Below are positions 9,479-17,558 of a stretch of 64,000 nt of DNA, piece after piece. The notes beneath the pieces were generated by a model. That model ran no database searches, was not told the origin of the DNA, and saw nothing but the letters and a program-made list of their open reading frames with translations. The position numbers and the translations under genes are program-made. The first letter of the stretch is position 1, and every line of letters begins with the position of its first letter. This stretch comes from Lactobacillus kitasatonis DSM 16761 = JCM 1039 (GTDB taxonomy: Bacteria; Bacillota; Bacilli; Lactobacillales; Lactobacillaceae). The DNA is taken from positions 29,010-93,009 of the forward strand of contig NZ_BALU01000009.1 in the NCBI RefSeq assembly GCF_000615285.1, read 5' to 3'.

Positions 9479-10816
9479 ATGAGTAAACAATATACTGCAG
9501 AAGAAATTAGAAAAGAAGTAGCAGACAAGGACGTTAGATTTTTACGTTTGTGCTTCACTGATATTAACGGTACTGAAAAGGCTGTTGAAGTACCAACTAG
9601 TCAATTGGATAAAGTTTTGACTAATGATATTCGTTTCGACGGTTCTTCAATTGACGGCTTTGTTCGTCTTGAAGAAAGTGACATGGTTTTATACCCTGAC
9701 TTCTCAACTTGGTCAGTATTGCCATGGGGAGACGAACACGGTGGTAAGATTGGTCGTTTGATTTGTTCAGTACACATGACTGATGGTAGACCATTTGAAG
9801 GTGACCCAAGAAACAACTTGCAACGCGTTCTTGGTGAAATGAAGAAGGCTGGTTTTGATACTTTTGATATCGGCTTTGAAATGGAATTCCACCTCTTCAA
9901 GTTAGATGAAAATGGTAACTGGACTACTGAAGTTCCAGATCACGCTTCATACTTTGACATGACTTCAGACGATGCAGGTGCACGTTGCCGTCGTGAAATC
10001 GTTGAAACTTTGGAAGAAATTGGTTTTGAAGTTGAAGCTGCTCACCACGAAGTCGGTGATGGTCAACAAGAAATCGACTTTAGATTCGATGATGCTTTAA
10101 CTACTGCTGACAGATGCCAAACCTTTAAGATGGTTGCTCGTCACATTGCTAGAAAGTACGGCTTGTTCGCAACATTTATGGCTAAGCCAGTTGAAGGTCA
10201 AGCCGGAAATGGTATGCACAACAACATGTCACTCTTCAAGGACAACCACAATGTCTTTTACGACAAAGATGGTGAATTCCACCTTTCAAACACCGCACTT
10301 TACTTCTTGAATGGTATTTTGGAACATGCACGTGCAATTACTGCAATTGGTAACCCAACTGTTAACTCATACAAGCGTTTGATTCCTGGTTTTGAAGCTC
10401 CTGTATACATTGCATGGGCTGCTAAGAACCGCTCACCACTTGTACGTATTCCAAGTGCTGGTGAAATTAACACCCGTTTGGAAATGCGTTCAGCTGACCC
10501 AACTGCTAACCCATACTTATTACTTGCTGCATGTTTGACTGCTGGTTTGAACGGTATCAAGGAACAAAAGATGCCAATGAAGCCAGTTGAAGAAAACATC
10601 TTCGAAATGACTGAAGAAGAAAGAGCAGCACATGGTATTAAGCCACTTCCAACCACTCTTCACAACGCAATCAAGGCATTCAAGAAAGACGACTTAATCA
10701 AGAGCGCTTTAGGCGACCACTTAACTCACAGCTTTATTGAATCAAAAGAATTAGAATGGTCCAAGTATTCACAATCAGTTTCAGATTGGGAACGTCAACG
10801 TTACATGAACTGGTAA
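9479..10816 (+). CDS. glnA: Glutamine synthetase type I-alpha
   Basis: 445 aa, the length of Gram-positive GSI-alpha without the adenylylation segment. Makes glutamine from glutamate, ammonia and ATP in the cytosol. Intact metal and substrate motifs: [45 protein letters not shown] and the glutamate flap [17 protein letters not shown]. Codon use is strongly biased to AAC, GAC and TTC, as in highly expressed genes. No glnR lies beside it, unlike the usual glnRA pair, and I found no clear TGTnA-N7-TnACA GlnR site in the 130 bp upstream. A strong terminator follows. Confidence 0.95.
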   Translation: MSKQYTAEEIRKEVADKDVRFLRLCFTDINGTEKAVEVPTSQLDKVLTNDIRFDGSSIDGFVRLEESDMVLYPDFSTWSVLPWGDEHGGKIGRLICSVHMTDGRPFEGDPRNNLQRVLGEMKKAGFDTFDIGFEMEFHLFKLDENGNWTTEVPDHASYFDMTSDDAGARCRREIVETLEEIGFEVEAAHHEVGDGQQEIDFRFDDALTTADRCQTFKMVARHIARKYGLFATFMAKPVEGQAGNGMHNNMSLFKDNHNVFYDKDGEFHLSNTALYFLNGILEHARAITAIGNPTVNSYKRLIPGFEAPVYIAWAAKNRSPLVRIPSAGEINTRLEMRSADPTANPYLLLAACLTAGLNGIKEQKMPMKPVEENIFEMTEEERAAHGIKPLPTTLHNAIKAFKKDDLIKSALGDHLTHSFIESKELEWSKYSQSVSDWERQRYMNW

Positions 10817-10837
10817 TTTGAATTAGATCAGATAATG

Positions 10838-10875
10838 AAAAAGAGTTCGAGAAAATTTTTCTCGACTCTTTTTTT
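10838..10875 (+). terminator. Terminator after glnA
   Basis: Stem AAGAGTTCGAGAAA/TTTCTCGACTCTT with a short A/T loop and a run of T. Confidence 0.85.
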
Positions 10876-10902
10876 ACCCAAAATCAAGTATTAAGTGGTC
10901 AA

Positions 10903-11150
10903 TTAAAGATCTTCTAAGATCATTTGTTGTTCGACAAATTTATCAAAGTAGGGCAGTAAAAAGCTAACATAGCCGTAACCGTTAGGTTTGATAACTTAAT
11001 CGTCAATTAGATTTCTACGATATACTGCAATGTAATTGGCACTTTTATGCATGATTTCACCAATTGTCTGACTTTTTACTTTAGTAGAATTTGCTTTAAC
11101 CATTGCTTGTACAAATTCTTTTTCTTTAAAAAGATACAAGGAATTGGCTG
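10903..11150 (-). pseudogene. C-terminal remnant of an AAA ATPase-like (ATP-binding) protein
   Basis: Minus-strand frame from about 11150 to 10903 reads as the end of a larger protein: FVQAMVKANSTKVKSQ, then YIAVYRRNLIDD, an in-frame TAA (10998-10996), then VIKPNGYGYVSFLLPYFDKF. The RRNLID-stop-VIKPNGYGYV pattern resembles the C-terminus of the archaeal-type AAA ATPases common in lactobacilli (recalled, not searched). There is no start codon, no ATPase core and a nonsense codon, so it is a relic. The rest of 11150-11393 holds no gene that I can see apart from the leader described next. Confidence 0.5.
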
Positions 11151-11306
11151 TGGCACAATTGTTTCAGCAGTGACCGTAGGAAAGATGATAAATTTATTTA
11201 ATAAATTTATACCTAGAATTGTATGATTTATTTGGAATAGTTAATAGGTAGGCAGACTTTTACCAAATTTAAAATAATAAAGACTGCAAAATAGCTTAAA
11301 ATGCTT

Positions 11307-11360
11307 TATAATGGTAAAAAATAAAGGTGATAATATCCCTAATCAGTTTAGGGATATTTT
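11307..11360 (+). promoter_or_regulatory. TATAAT box and strong leader hairpin ahead of lipoprotein gene
   Basis: TATAAT at 11307-11312 with a weak -35. About 20 nt downstream is a perfect stem AATATCCCTAA/TTAGGGATATT (11332-11342 and 11348-11358) with a 5-nt loop and a short T tract. The lipoprotein ATG is 35 nt further on. The hairpin lies inside the presumed transcript, so it may be a transcriptional attenuator, or a terminator for a lost upstream gene. Confidence 0.45.
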
Positions 11361-11393
11361 TGTGTTGTAATTAGAATTTGGAGTCTTTTTGGA

Positions 11394-12293
11394 ATGAGTA
11401 GAAGAATATTAACATTCATGTGTTTAACTGCTGCCGTTTTAGGGCTAACAGCATGTGGCAATAATTCCCATACTGATAATAAAAGTGGCAGTGCTTCTAG
11501 TACTCAAAAACAGGCTCCTAAGAAATTAATTGCCAAAGACTTATCTGCTTCTGAAAAGGCGAGTGCAATTACCATTTATGGTGCGCAAAAATATAAAAAA
11601 GCATGGCAAAAGACCTACCAAACTGCAGAAAAAAATGGCCTAAGCGTTGCCGTAAAAAGTCCTACTGCTTTTAGACATATTAAAGATAAGGGCTATATTT
11701 ACCAAGTTAGTGGCAATGGCAAAGAACCAGATACTTACTACATCCTGGAAGGCAATACCGTTAACTTTTATAATCGTAAAAAAGTAGGCAGTGCAAGCTT
11801 AAACAAGATTGTGTCCTATTTAAACGATAAAAATGAAATTAAGAATGTCAGAAAATTGACTGCATATACGACTATGGGTGCATCAATTACTTCTGATAAA
11901 TATGGCGTTAAAGGCGACAATGGCCTTGCTACCATTCCTAAGAAATTGCAAGGTACTTGGTACAATCGTCGCGGTAAGAAATTAGTGATCGATGCCCACA
12001 GTATTAATGGCGAAGAAATTCATAAGGTTACTGGCAGCTTAGCTCCAACTTCTTTTGATCAAACCAAAAAGTGGGCTAGAGCCAGAATGGAAAATATCAA
12101 TGGGATTGATTGTTATCACGTTCAGGCTTTGAATGCCCAAAACTTTGGCAGGCTATATACCGTTCAAAAGAAAGGCAAAAATAAGGCTGTAGCGACATAT
12201 AGCGTTGATACTGGCAGTTGCACCGGTAGCTACTGGAAGTCTGTTAAGCTAGCTAAAGCTAATGTAGACGCTAAATTTGCTAGCCTCAGTTAA
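11394..12293 (+). CDS. Predicted lipoprotein of unknown function (paralogue A)
   Basis: 299 aa. Signal peptide with lipobox LTAC, lipidation Cys21, then a Ser/Lys-rich linker to about residue 45. Two globular parts follow: SAITIYGAQKYKKAWQ to SYLNDKNE (about 58-150) and a GTWY-containing domain (about 190-299). The next gene is a clear paralogue in the same order. I recognise no enzymatic motif. The membrane-anchored extracellular location is well supported. GGAG lies 10 nt before the ATG. The GTWY domain also resembles the mature part of the secreted protein at 53775. Confidence 0.75.
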   Translation: MSRRILTFMCLTAAVLGLTACGNNSHTDNKSGSASSTQKQAPKKLIAKDLSASEKASAITIYGAQKYKKAWQKTYQTAEKNGLSVAVKSPTAFRHIKDKGYIYQVSGNGKEPDTYYILEGNTVNFYNRKKVGSASLNKIVSYLNDKNEIKNVRKLTAYTTMGASITSDKYGVKGDNGLATIPKKLQGTWYNRRGKKLVIDAHSINGEEIHKVTGSLAPTSFDQTKKWARARMENINGIDCYHVQALNAQNFGRLYTVQKKGKNKAVATYSVDTGSCTGSYWKSVKLAKANVDAKFASLS

Positions 12294-12396
12294 TTCGTAA
12301 ATTTTCTATAATATCTTTGATAAAAGATTGGCTTATTACTTTTTTTATAATAGTATTATGTCAAAGAGATAGATTTTATAGAAGGGAAGAATCTTT

Positions 12397-13389
12397 TTGA
12401 AACGCAAATTAACCGTACTTGTGGCAATCTCAGCCGCTTTAACTTTGGCAGGATGCTCACAAAGTACACAAGGAAATATGCAATCAGAACAATCTAAGAG
12501 CAGTCAAGTTTCTAAGAAGAGCTCAAACAACAGCAATACCTCATCAGACTCTAGTTCGAAGAGCAGTGATTCAGGTAAGCTCTCTGCAGAAAACATGGAC
12601 TACAAGACTATCGCCAGTGCAATTGCAGTTTATGCTTCACAAAAGTATGGTGATACCTGGGAGATCGCAGTAAATGCTGCTAAGCAAAATCATTTGAGCG
12701 TAGCTTTTAGAAGCAAGGCTGAAACTGGTATTACTTCAGACAATAGCGGCTATGTTTACGAAGTTAGTGGTACAGGCAAGAGCAGTAACGCTCGTTACAT
12801 GCTTAGCGGCGATGGTGCTAATAAGCAAATCACTATTTTTGTAAAGCAACGTAATGTTGGCACAGCTAGCTTGTCTGACATTGTAAACTACCTAAATGAT
12901 AAAAATGATGCAGATTTAGTTAACCAATTAGCTAAAAACGCTGAATTAAACGCTAAACTTGAAGGCGATGGTGCTACAACTAAGGATACTGCTAATGTAA
13001 ATAGCGTAATTCCAGCAGCTCTTCAAGGTACTTGGTACACTGCCGATACTGGTAATGGCAATATCGATACTTTGACTGTTACAGGCAACAAGATCAACGA
13101 TGAAGCCGGCTTTAGCATGAACGTTAAGAAGAATAATACCAATAGTTCATCTGATTCATTATCAGGCTACATGAAGCAAACTACCATGAATGGCATTAAC
13201 TTCTACAGTTTCACTAATATGGGTCAAGAACCTGGTCAAGGTAGCACTTACTTGGCTCGTCATACCGAAAATGGTCAAGATGTGATCGTTTCAGCTAACT
13301 CTAAAGGGACTACGAATGCTGTTTACTGGAAGAGTAAAGATTTGGCAAAACAAAACTCAAATAAGCAATTTAGCGATTTGAAGTATTAA
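12397..13389 (+). CDS. Predicted lipoprotein of unknown function (paralogue B)
   Basis: 330 aa. Lipobox LAGC with Cys20, a longer Ser/Asn-rich linker to about residue 65, then the same two domains as the preceding gene: ASAIAVYASQKYGDTW, YVYEVSGTGK, NVGTASLSDIVNYLNDKND and ALQGTWYTAD. It starts at TTG 12397, with GAAGGGA 10 nt upstream; no ATG is suitable. The two genes are about 100 bp apart in tandem, so this is a local duplication with divergence. Function is unknown; it is an extracellular, lipid-anchored protein. Confidence 0.75.
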   Translation: MKRKLTVLVAISAALTLAGCSQSTQGNMQSEQSKSSQVSKKSSNNSNTSSDSSSKSSDSGKLSAENMDYKTIASAIAVYASQKYGDTWEIAVNAAKQNHLSVAFRSKAETGITSDNSGYVYEVSGTGKSSNARYMLSGDGANKQITIFVKQRNVGTASLSDIVNYLNDKNDADLVNQLAKNAELNAKLEGDGATTKDTANVNSVIPAALQGTWYTADTGNGNIDTLTVTGNKINDEAGFSMNVKKNNTNSSSDSLSGYMKQTTMNGINFYSFTNMGQEPGQGSTYLARHTENGQDVIVSANSKGTTNAVYWKSKDLAKQNSNKQFSDLKY

Positions 13390-13401
13390 TTAAAAAATCA
13401 G

Positions 13402-13428
13402 AAGGGCGTCGAAAGACGTCTTTTTTGT
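13402..13428 (+). terminator. Terminator after lipoprotein pair
   Basis: Stem AGGGCGTC/GACGTCTT closed by a GAAA tetraloop, followed by six T. Confidence 0.8.
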
Positions 13429-13539
13429 TTATTTTGGGCATTTATTATCCATGAATTCGCTTATATAAAATTTTTACTTACGAAGAAAAATTTTTCTGGT
13501 AAAGTAATCAACGTCGCAAAAAAGAAGGAAGAAGAATTA

Positions 13540-14944
13540 ATGGATAATGCTTAAACAGGGATGCAAGCTCGTGTTAATGTTAAACGCCCATGGCTTGCCA
13601 TTCTCCCATTAATGCTAGGATCATTTGTAGGAATGTTCAGTGAAACCTCACTTAACATTGCCTTACCACAGTTGATGAAGGCTCTTCAAGTTGGTCAGTC
13701 TTCAATTCAATGGCTGGTTACCGGCTATATGCTCGTAATCGGGATAGTCCTGCCACTTTCAAGTTTGTTCACTAAGTGGTTTGCGACCAAAAAATTAGTT
13801 TTATTTGGCCTGGGTGCCTTTATTGTTGGTTCGCTTATTTCAGGATTCGGAGTTAATTTCCCAATGGTTTTAATTGGTAGAATGATTCAGGGTATCGGAA
13901 CTGGAATCATTTTGCCATTAATGTTTACTATTGCAATGCTGATTTTTCCACCTAACAAGTTATGTACGGTTAACGGGGTTCTTGCTTTAGTAATTATGTT
14001 TGCGCCAGCAATTGGTTCAACTTTGACTGGATTGATTTTAGCGGTTGGTACGTGGCGCGACATTCGTCGTGTTTTTAGTCATTGCCTTTGTAATCGGCTT
14101 ATTTAGTTTGAAGAATGTTAATCAAATTACTAAGCCAAAAGTTGATTTTGTGTCCATCATTTTGTCAATCTTTGCCTTCTCAGGTTTGATTGCAGGTGCA
14201 AGTTTTGCTAGCGAAATGGGTTGGCTTTCAGCACCAGTTCTTGCATGTTTAACCGTCGGTGTTATTGCCTTGATTTTCTACGTAAGACGTCAATTGAAGC
14301 TTGAAGTTCCGGTATTAAACATGCGTGTATTTAGACACCGTAACTTTACTTTAGGTGCAATTTTAGTTATGGTCGATTTTGGCATCATCTTGTCAGACAT
14401 GTACTTATTACCACAATATTTGCAAAATGGTTTGCTTGTAGCTGTCGCTTTAACTGGTATTATCATGCTTCCAGGTGGAATTATCAACGCGGTAACTTCA
14501 GCCTTTGCTGGAAGAATGTATGATAGTTTTGGTGCAAAGTGACCAGCACGAATTGGTTTTATTATTGCCTTTGTTGGTGCTTTAATGCTTAGTTTAGTAA
14601 CTACACACAGTGCCATTTGGTATGTAATTTTAGCTCACATCATCTTAATGATTGGTGCACCACTTGCAATGTCACCATCACAAACTTCAGCCTTGAATTC
14701 ACTTAAAGGTCTTGAATCGGCTGATGGGTCCGCAATTTTGAATACTATGCAACAGATCGTCGGTGCTTTGGCAACTGCACTTTCTACTAGTTTCTTGACT
14801 GTTGGTAGAAATGCAGTGAGTGGCTCAGCTGCTTACAAGTTTACTAATAGTGTTCACTACGGGATGTACTTTACTATTGCTTTGACGATTATCGGCTTCG
14901 TCGTTGCCTTATTTGTTAAGGATGACGGTAAGTATATTGATTAA
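13540..14944 (+). pseudogene. DHA2-type MFS drug exporter (LmrB/EmrB-like), three lesions
   Basis: Reads as one 14-helix MFS pump of about 465 aa when three lesions are ignored. First, codon 5 is TAA in the frame starting at ATG 13540 (probably CAA to TAA). Second, a missing T near 14066 shifts WRDI-FVVFLVIAF. Third, TGA at 14540 lies in GAK-stop-PARIGF (probably CGA to TGA). MFS motif A and C equivalents (TGYMLVIG, GRMIQGIGTGIILPL) are visible. A restart at ATG 13561 avoids the first stop but not the others. Both nonsense codons are C-to-T changes, which argues for real decay rather than homopolymer error. Confidence 0.85.
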
Positions 14945-14965
14945 TTTAGATAATAAAATATATTA

Positions 14966-15003
14966 AAAAGGAGAGGACTTAATTTTAGTCTTCTCCTTTT
15001 CTT
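14966..15003. terminator. Bidirectional terminator between MFS pseudogene and ackA
   Basis: Stem AAAAGGAGAGGACT/AGTCTTCTCCTTTT with a 7-nt loop; A-run on one side, T-run on the other. The flanking genes converge. Confidence 0.85.
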
Positions 15004-15013
15004 ATAGAATCTT

Positions 15014-16219
15014 TCATTTAAGATGAGCTACTTTCATTATATCTCGTTCGATCATTAATTCTTCATTGGTAGGGATGAGCATAGCTGCAATCTTAGAGTC
15101 AGGACGTGTGATTAAGCCTGCCTCATTAGCTTTATTTTTATCTTCGTCTGGCACTACACCCATAAAGTTAAGTGCGTCCATTACTTTTGCTCGAACGCCG
15201 AAATCGTGCTCACCAACACCAGCAGTAAAGATAATACCGTTTACACCGCCCATTTCTACAATGTAGGCGCCAATATAGCGGCAAATTCGGTTAATGAAGA
15301 TGTTTCTTGCTAAGTTGGCTTTCTCTTTTTGATCATCATTTAAGCGAGACATGTCATCTCTCAAATCACGCATATCTGGTGAAATTTCAGAAATACCCAA
15401 TAAACCTGATTTGTGGTTTAAGATATCAATCATTTGATCCATGTCGATATTTTCTTTTTTCATAATATAAGCTAGTAATGAAGGATCGACATCGCCGGAT
15501 CTAGTACTCATCGTGATTCCTGCAAGGGGACTAAAGCCCATGGAGGTATCTAACGATTTACCATTTTTGACTGCGGTAATCGATGCACCAGAGCCTAGGT
15601 GACAAACTATTAATTTTAATTGATCTAGAGGCTTGTTTAGTAGCTTTGAAGCTTCTTGAATTACGAAACGAACTGAAGTCCCATGTGCACCGTATTTTCT
15701 TGCCTTATACTTTTCATAATATTTGTAAGGAAGAGAATATAAGTAATGCACTGGATCAAGTGACTGGTGGAAAGCAGTATCGAAAACTGCCACTTCTGGA
15801 ACATTTGGTAATAATTCAAGGAAAGCCTTAATAACGTCTGCTTCGGCTTTATCATGCAGAGGAGCATATTCTGTTAAATCATAAATTTTTGGCAGGTTGT
15901 CCTTATTAATTAAAGTAGACTTTTTAAACGTCTCACCACCAGCAACAATTCTATGACCAATACCAATTATTTCTTTAGGATCGTCAATTACCTGATGCTT
16001 CTTTAAGTTATCCAATAAAATTTTTACAGCCGTAGTTTGATCAGGAATTTCAATTTCTTCAGAATGTTTAGTTTTATCAGCTAATTTCAATTCAAATGAA
16101 GAATCATCTAAACCAACGCGATCGGCCATACCTTCGGCAATAACGTCTTCTTTTGGAAAAGAAAATACTTTAAATTTAAAAGAAGAACTGCCAGCATTAA
16201 TTACTAAAATTTTTTTCAT
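15014..16219 (-). CDS. ackA: Acetate kinase
   Basis: 401 aa. Interconverts acetyl phosphate plus ADP and acetate plus ATP, the last step of the phosphotransacetylase-acetate kinase pathway. The N-terminal phosphate loop NAGSSSFKFKVF, the catalytic Asp in VAVFDTAFHQ, GAHGTSVRFV, CHLGSGASI and FTAGVGEHD are all intact. Start ATG 16219 has GAGATG upstream. It is monocistronic, with its own promoter and cre. Lactobacilli of this group often carry more than one ackA; which copy this is cannot be told from the window. Confidence 0.95.
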   Translation of the reverse strand: MKKILVINAGSSSFKFKVFSFPKEDVIAEGMADRVGLDDSSFELKLADKTKHSEEIEIPDQTTAVKILLDNLKKHQVIDDPKEIIGIGHRIVAGGETFKKSTLINKDNLPKIYDLTEYAPLHDKAEADVIKAFLELLPNVPEVAVFDTAFHQSLDPVHYLYSLPYKYYEKYKARKYGAHGTSVRFVIQEASKLLNKPLDQLKLIVCHLGSGASITAVKNGKSLDTSMGFSPLAGITMSTRSGDVDPSLLAYIMKKENIDMDQMIDILNHKSGLLGISEISPDMRDLRDDMSRLNDDQKEKANLARNIFINRICRYIGAYIVEMGGVNGIIFTAGVGEHDFGVRAKVMDALNFMGVVPDEDKNKANEAGLITRPDSKIAAMLIPTNEELMIERDIMKVAHLK

Positions 16220-16260
16220 AGTTTCATCTCGTTTTACTCTATATAAAAATCTAATTATTT

Positions 16261-16274
16261 AGAACGCGCTTACA
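16261..16274 (-). promoter_or_regulatory. cre-like CcpA site at ackA
   Basis: TGTAAGCGCGTTCT on the minus strand, one mismatch from TGWNANCGNTNWCA. It lies directly downstream of the ackA -10, at about +3 to +16. CcpA bound there would be expected to block transcription, unlike the upstream activating cre of Bacillus ackA. Confidence 0.55.
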
Positions 16275-16281
16275 TGTTTAT

Positions 16282-16310
16282 ATTATATAACTTATAAAAA
16301 TAAATACCAA
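16282..16310 (-). promoter_or_regulatory. ackA promoter
   Basis: On the minus strand: TTGGTA (16310-16305), 17 bp, TATAAT (16287-16282). Confidence 0.7.
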
Positions 16311-16342
16311 CTTTTTCTAAAAGTGGTTGGACCAATATTTAT

Positions 16343-16384
16343 AAAAATACAGGTATATCGGAGTTTGATATACCTGTATTTTTG
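16343..16384. terminator. Terminator after msmK
   Basis: Near-perfect 16-bp stem AAAATACAGGTATATC/GATATACCTGTATTTT with a 7-nt loop. It is A/T flanked on both sides and ends the minus-strand esterase-melA-msmK operon. Confidence 0.85.
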
Positions 16385-16425
16385 TTCTAAATTTTTACAG
16401 TTATGGAGTGCAGTGGAAAGGTAAA

Positions 16426-17538
16426 TTAGTTGTCCAAAGTCTTAGTAGTTTCTGGATCGAAGAAGTGAGCCTTGTTCATTTCAAAGCCCATCTTGATGGT
16501 TGCACCAGGTTTAGTAAAGTCACGAGCGTCAACCTTTGATACCAAGTCAGAATTACCAACCTTGCAGTAAAGTTGAGTTTCAGCACCCAGAAGTTCTGAA
16601 ACAACGACTTTAGCAGTAACTACTTGGTCTGGGAAACTTTCAAGGAATACTTCCTCGGTGTGAACGTCTTCAGGACGAATACCAAAGACTAATTCTTTGC
16701 CATCATAACCCTTGTCTTTCAAGATCTTAAGCTTACCTTCAGGTACAGGAATTTCGAAGTCATCGTGGTCCTTATCAATGATCTTGCCATTCTTTAAAAT
16801 TACGTGGAAGAAGTTCATAGCAGGAGAGCCGATGAATCCAGCAACGAAGATGTTTGCAGGCTTGTTATAAACTTCCATAGGAGTACCAACTTGTTGTTGA
16901 ATACCATCTTTGATAACAACGATTCTGTCAGCTAAAGTCATGGCTTCAGTCTGGTCGTGGGTTACGTAGATGGTAGTAGTCTTTAATTGTTGGTGCAGTT
17001 TAGCAATTTCTGCACGCATCGTAACACGAAGCTTAGCGTCCAAGTTTGATAAAGGTTCGTCCATTAAGAAGATAGGGGCATCACGCACGATCGCACGACC
17101 CAAGGCAACACGCTGACGTTGACCACCTGACAAGGCAGCAGGCTTACGTTTTAAGTATGGCTTCAAGCCCAAAATTTCAGCAGCTCTTTTTACTTTCTTA
17201 TCAATTTCTTCTTTTGGCGTGTGACGCAGTTTTAAACCAAAGGCCATGTTGTCGTATACCGTCATTTGTGGGTACAAAGCGTAGTTCTGGAATACCATGG
17301 CGATATCACGGTTCTTTGGCGCAACATCGTTCATGACCTTGCCACCGATCTTCAAAGTGCCCTTGGTAATGTCTTCAAGTCCGGCGATCATACGTAAGGT
17401 GGTTGACTTACCACAACCTGATGGACCAACGAATACGATGAATTCTTGGTCGTTAATGTGCAAATTAAAGTCAGAAACTGAGTATTGATCGTTTCCCTTG
17501 TATTCCTTATATACGTGATCCAAATCTACTTTAACCAT
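16426..17538 (-). CDS. msmK: Sugar ABC transporter ATP-binding protein (MsmK/UgpC type)
   Basis: 370 aa. Walker A GPSGCGKST (about residues 38-46), Q-loop FQNYALYPQMT, signature LSGGQRQRVALGRA, Walker B FLMDEPLSNLDA, and a C-terminal TOBE-like regulatory domain. It energises carbohydrate uptake by the MsmEFG permease encoded divergently 3 kb away; such ATPases are often shared between sugar systems. It is the last gene of the minus-strand operon, 20 bp after melA, so co-transcription is near certain. Confidence 0.93.
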   Translation of the reverse strand: MVKVDLDHVYKEYKGNDQYSVSDFNLHINDQEFIVFVGPSGCGKSTTLRMIAGLEDITKGTLKIGGKVMNDVAPKNRDIAMVFQNYALYPQMTVYDNMAFGLKLRHTPKEEIDKKVKRAAEILGLKPYLKRKPAALSGGQRQRVALGRAIVRDAPIFLMDEPLSNLDAKLRVTMRAEIAKLHQQLKTTTIYVTHDQTEAMTLADRIVVIKDGIQQQVGTPMEVYNKPANIFVAGFIGSPAMNFFHVILKNGKIIDKDHDDFEIPVPEGKLKILKDKGYDGKELVFGIRPEDVHTEEVFLESFPDQVVTAKVVVSELLGAETQLYCKVGNSDLVSKVDARDFTKPGATIKMGFEMNKAHFFDPETTKTLDN

Positions 17539-17558
17539 TTTAATTTCTCCAATCTTAG

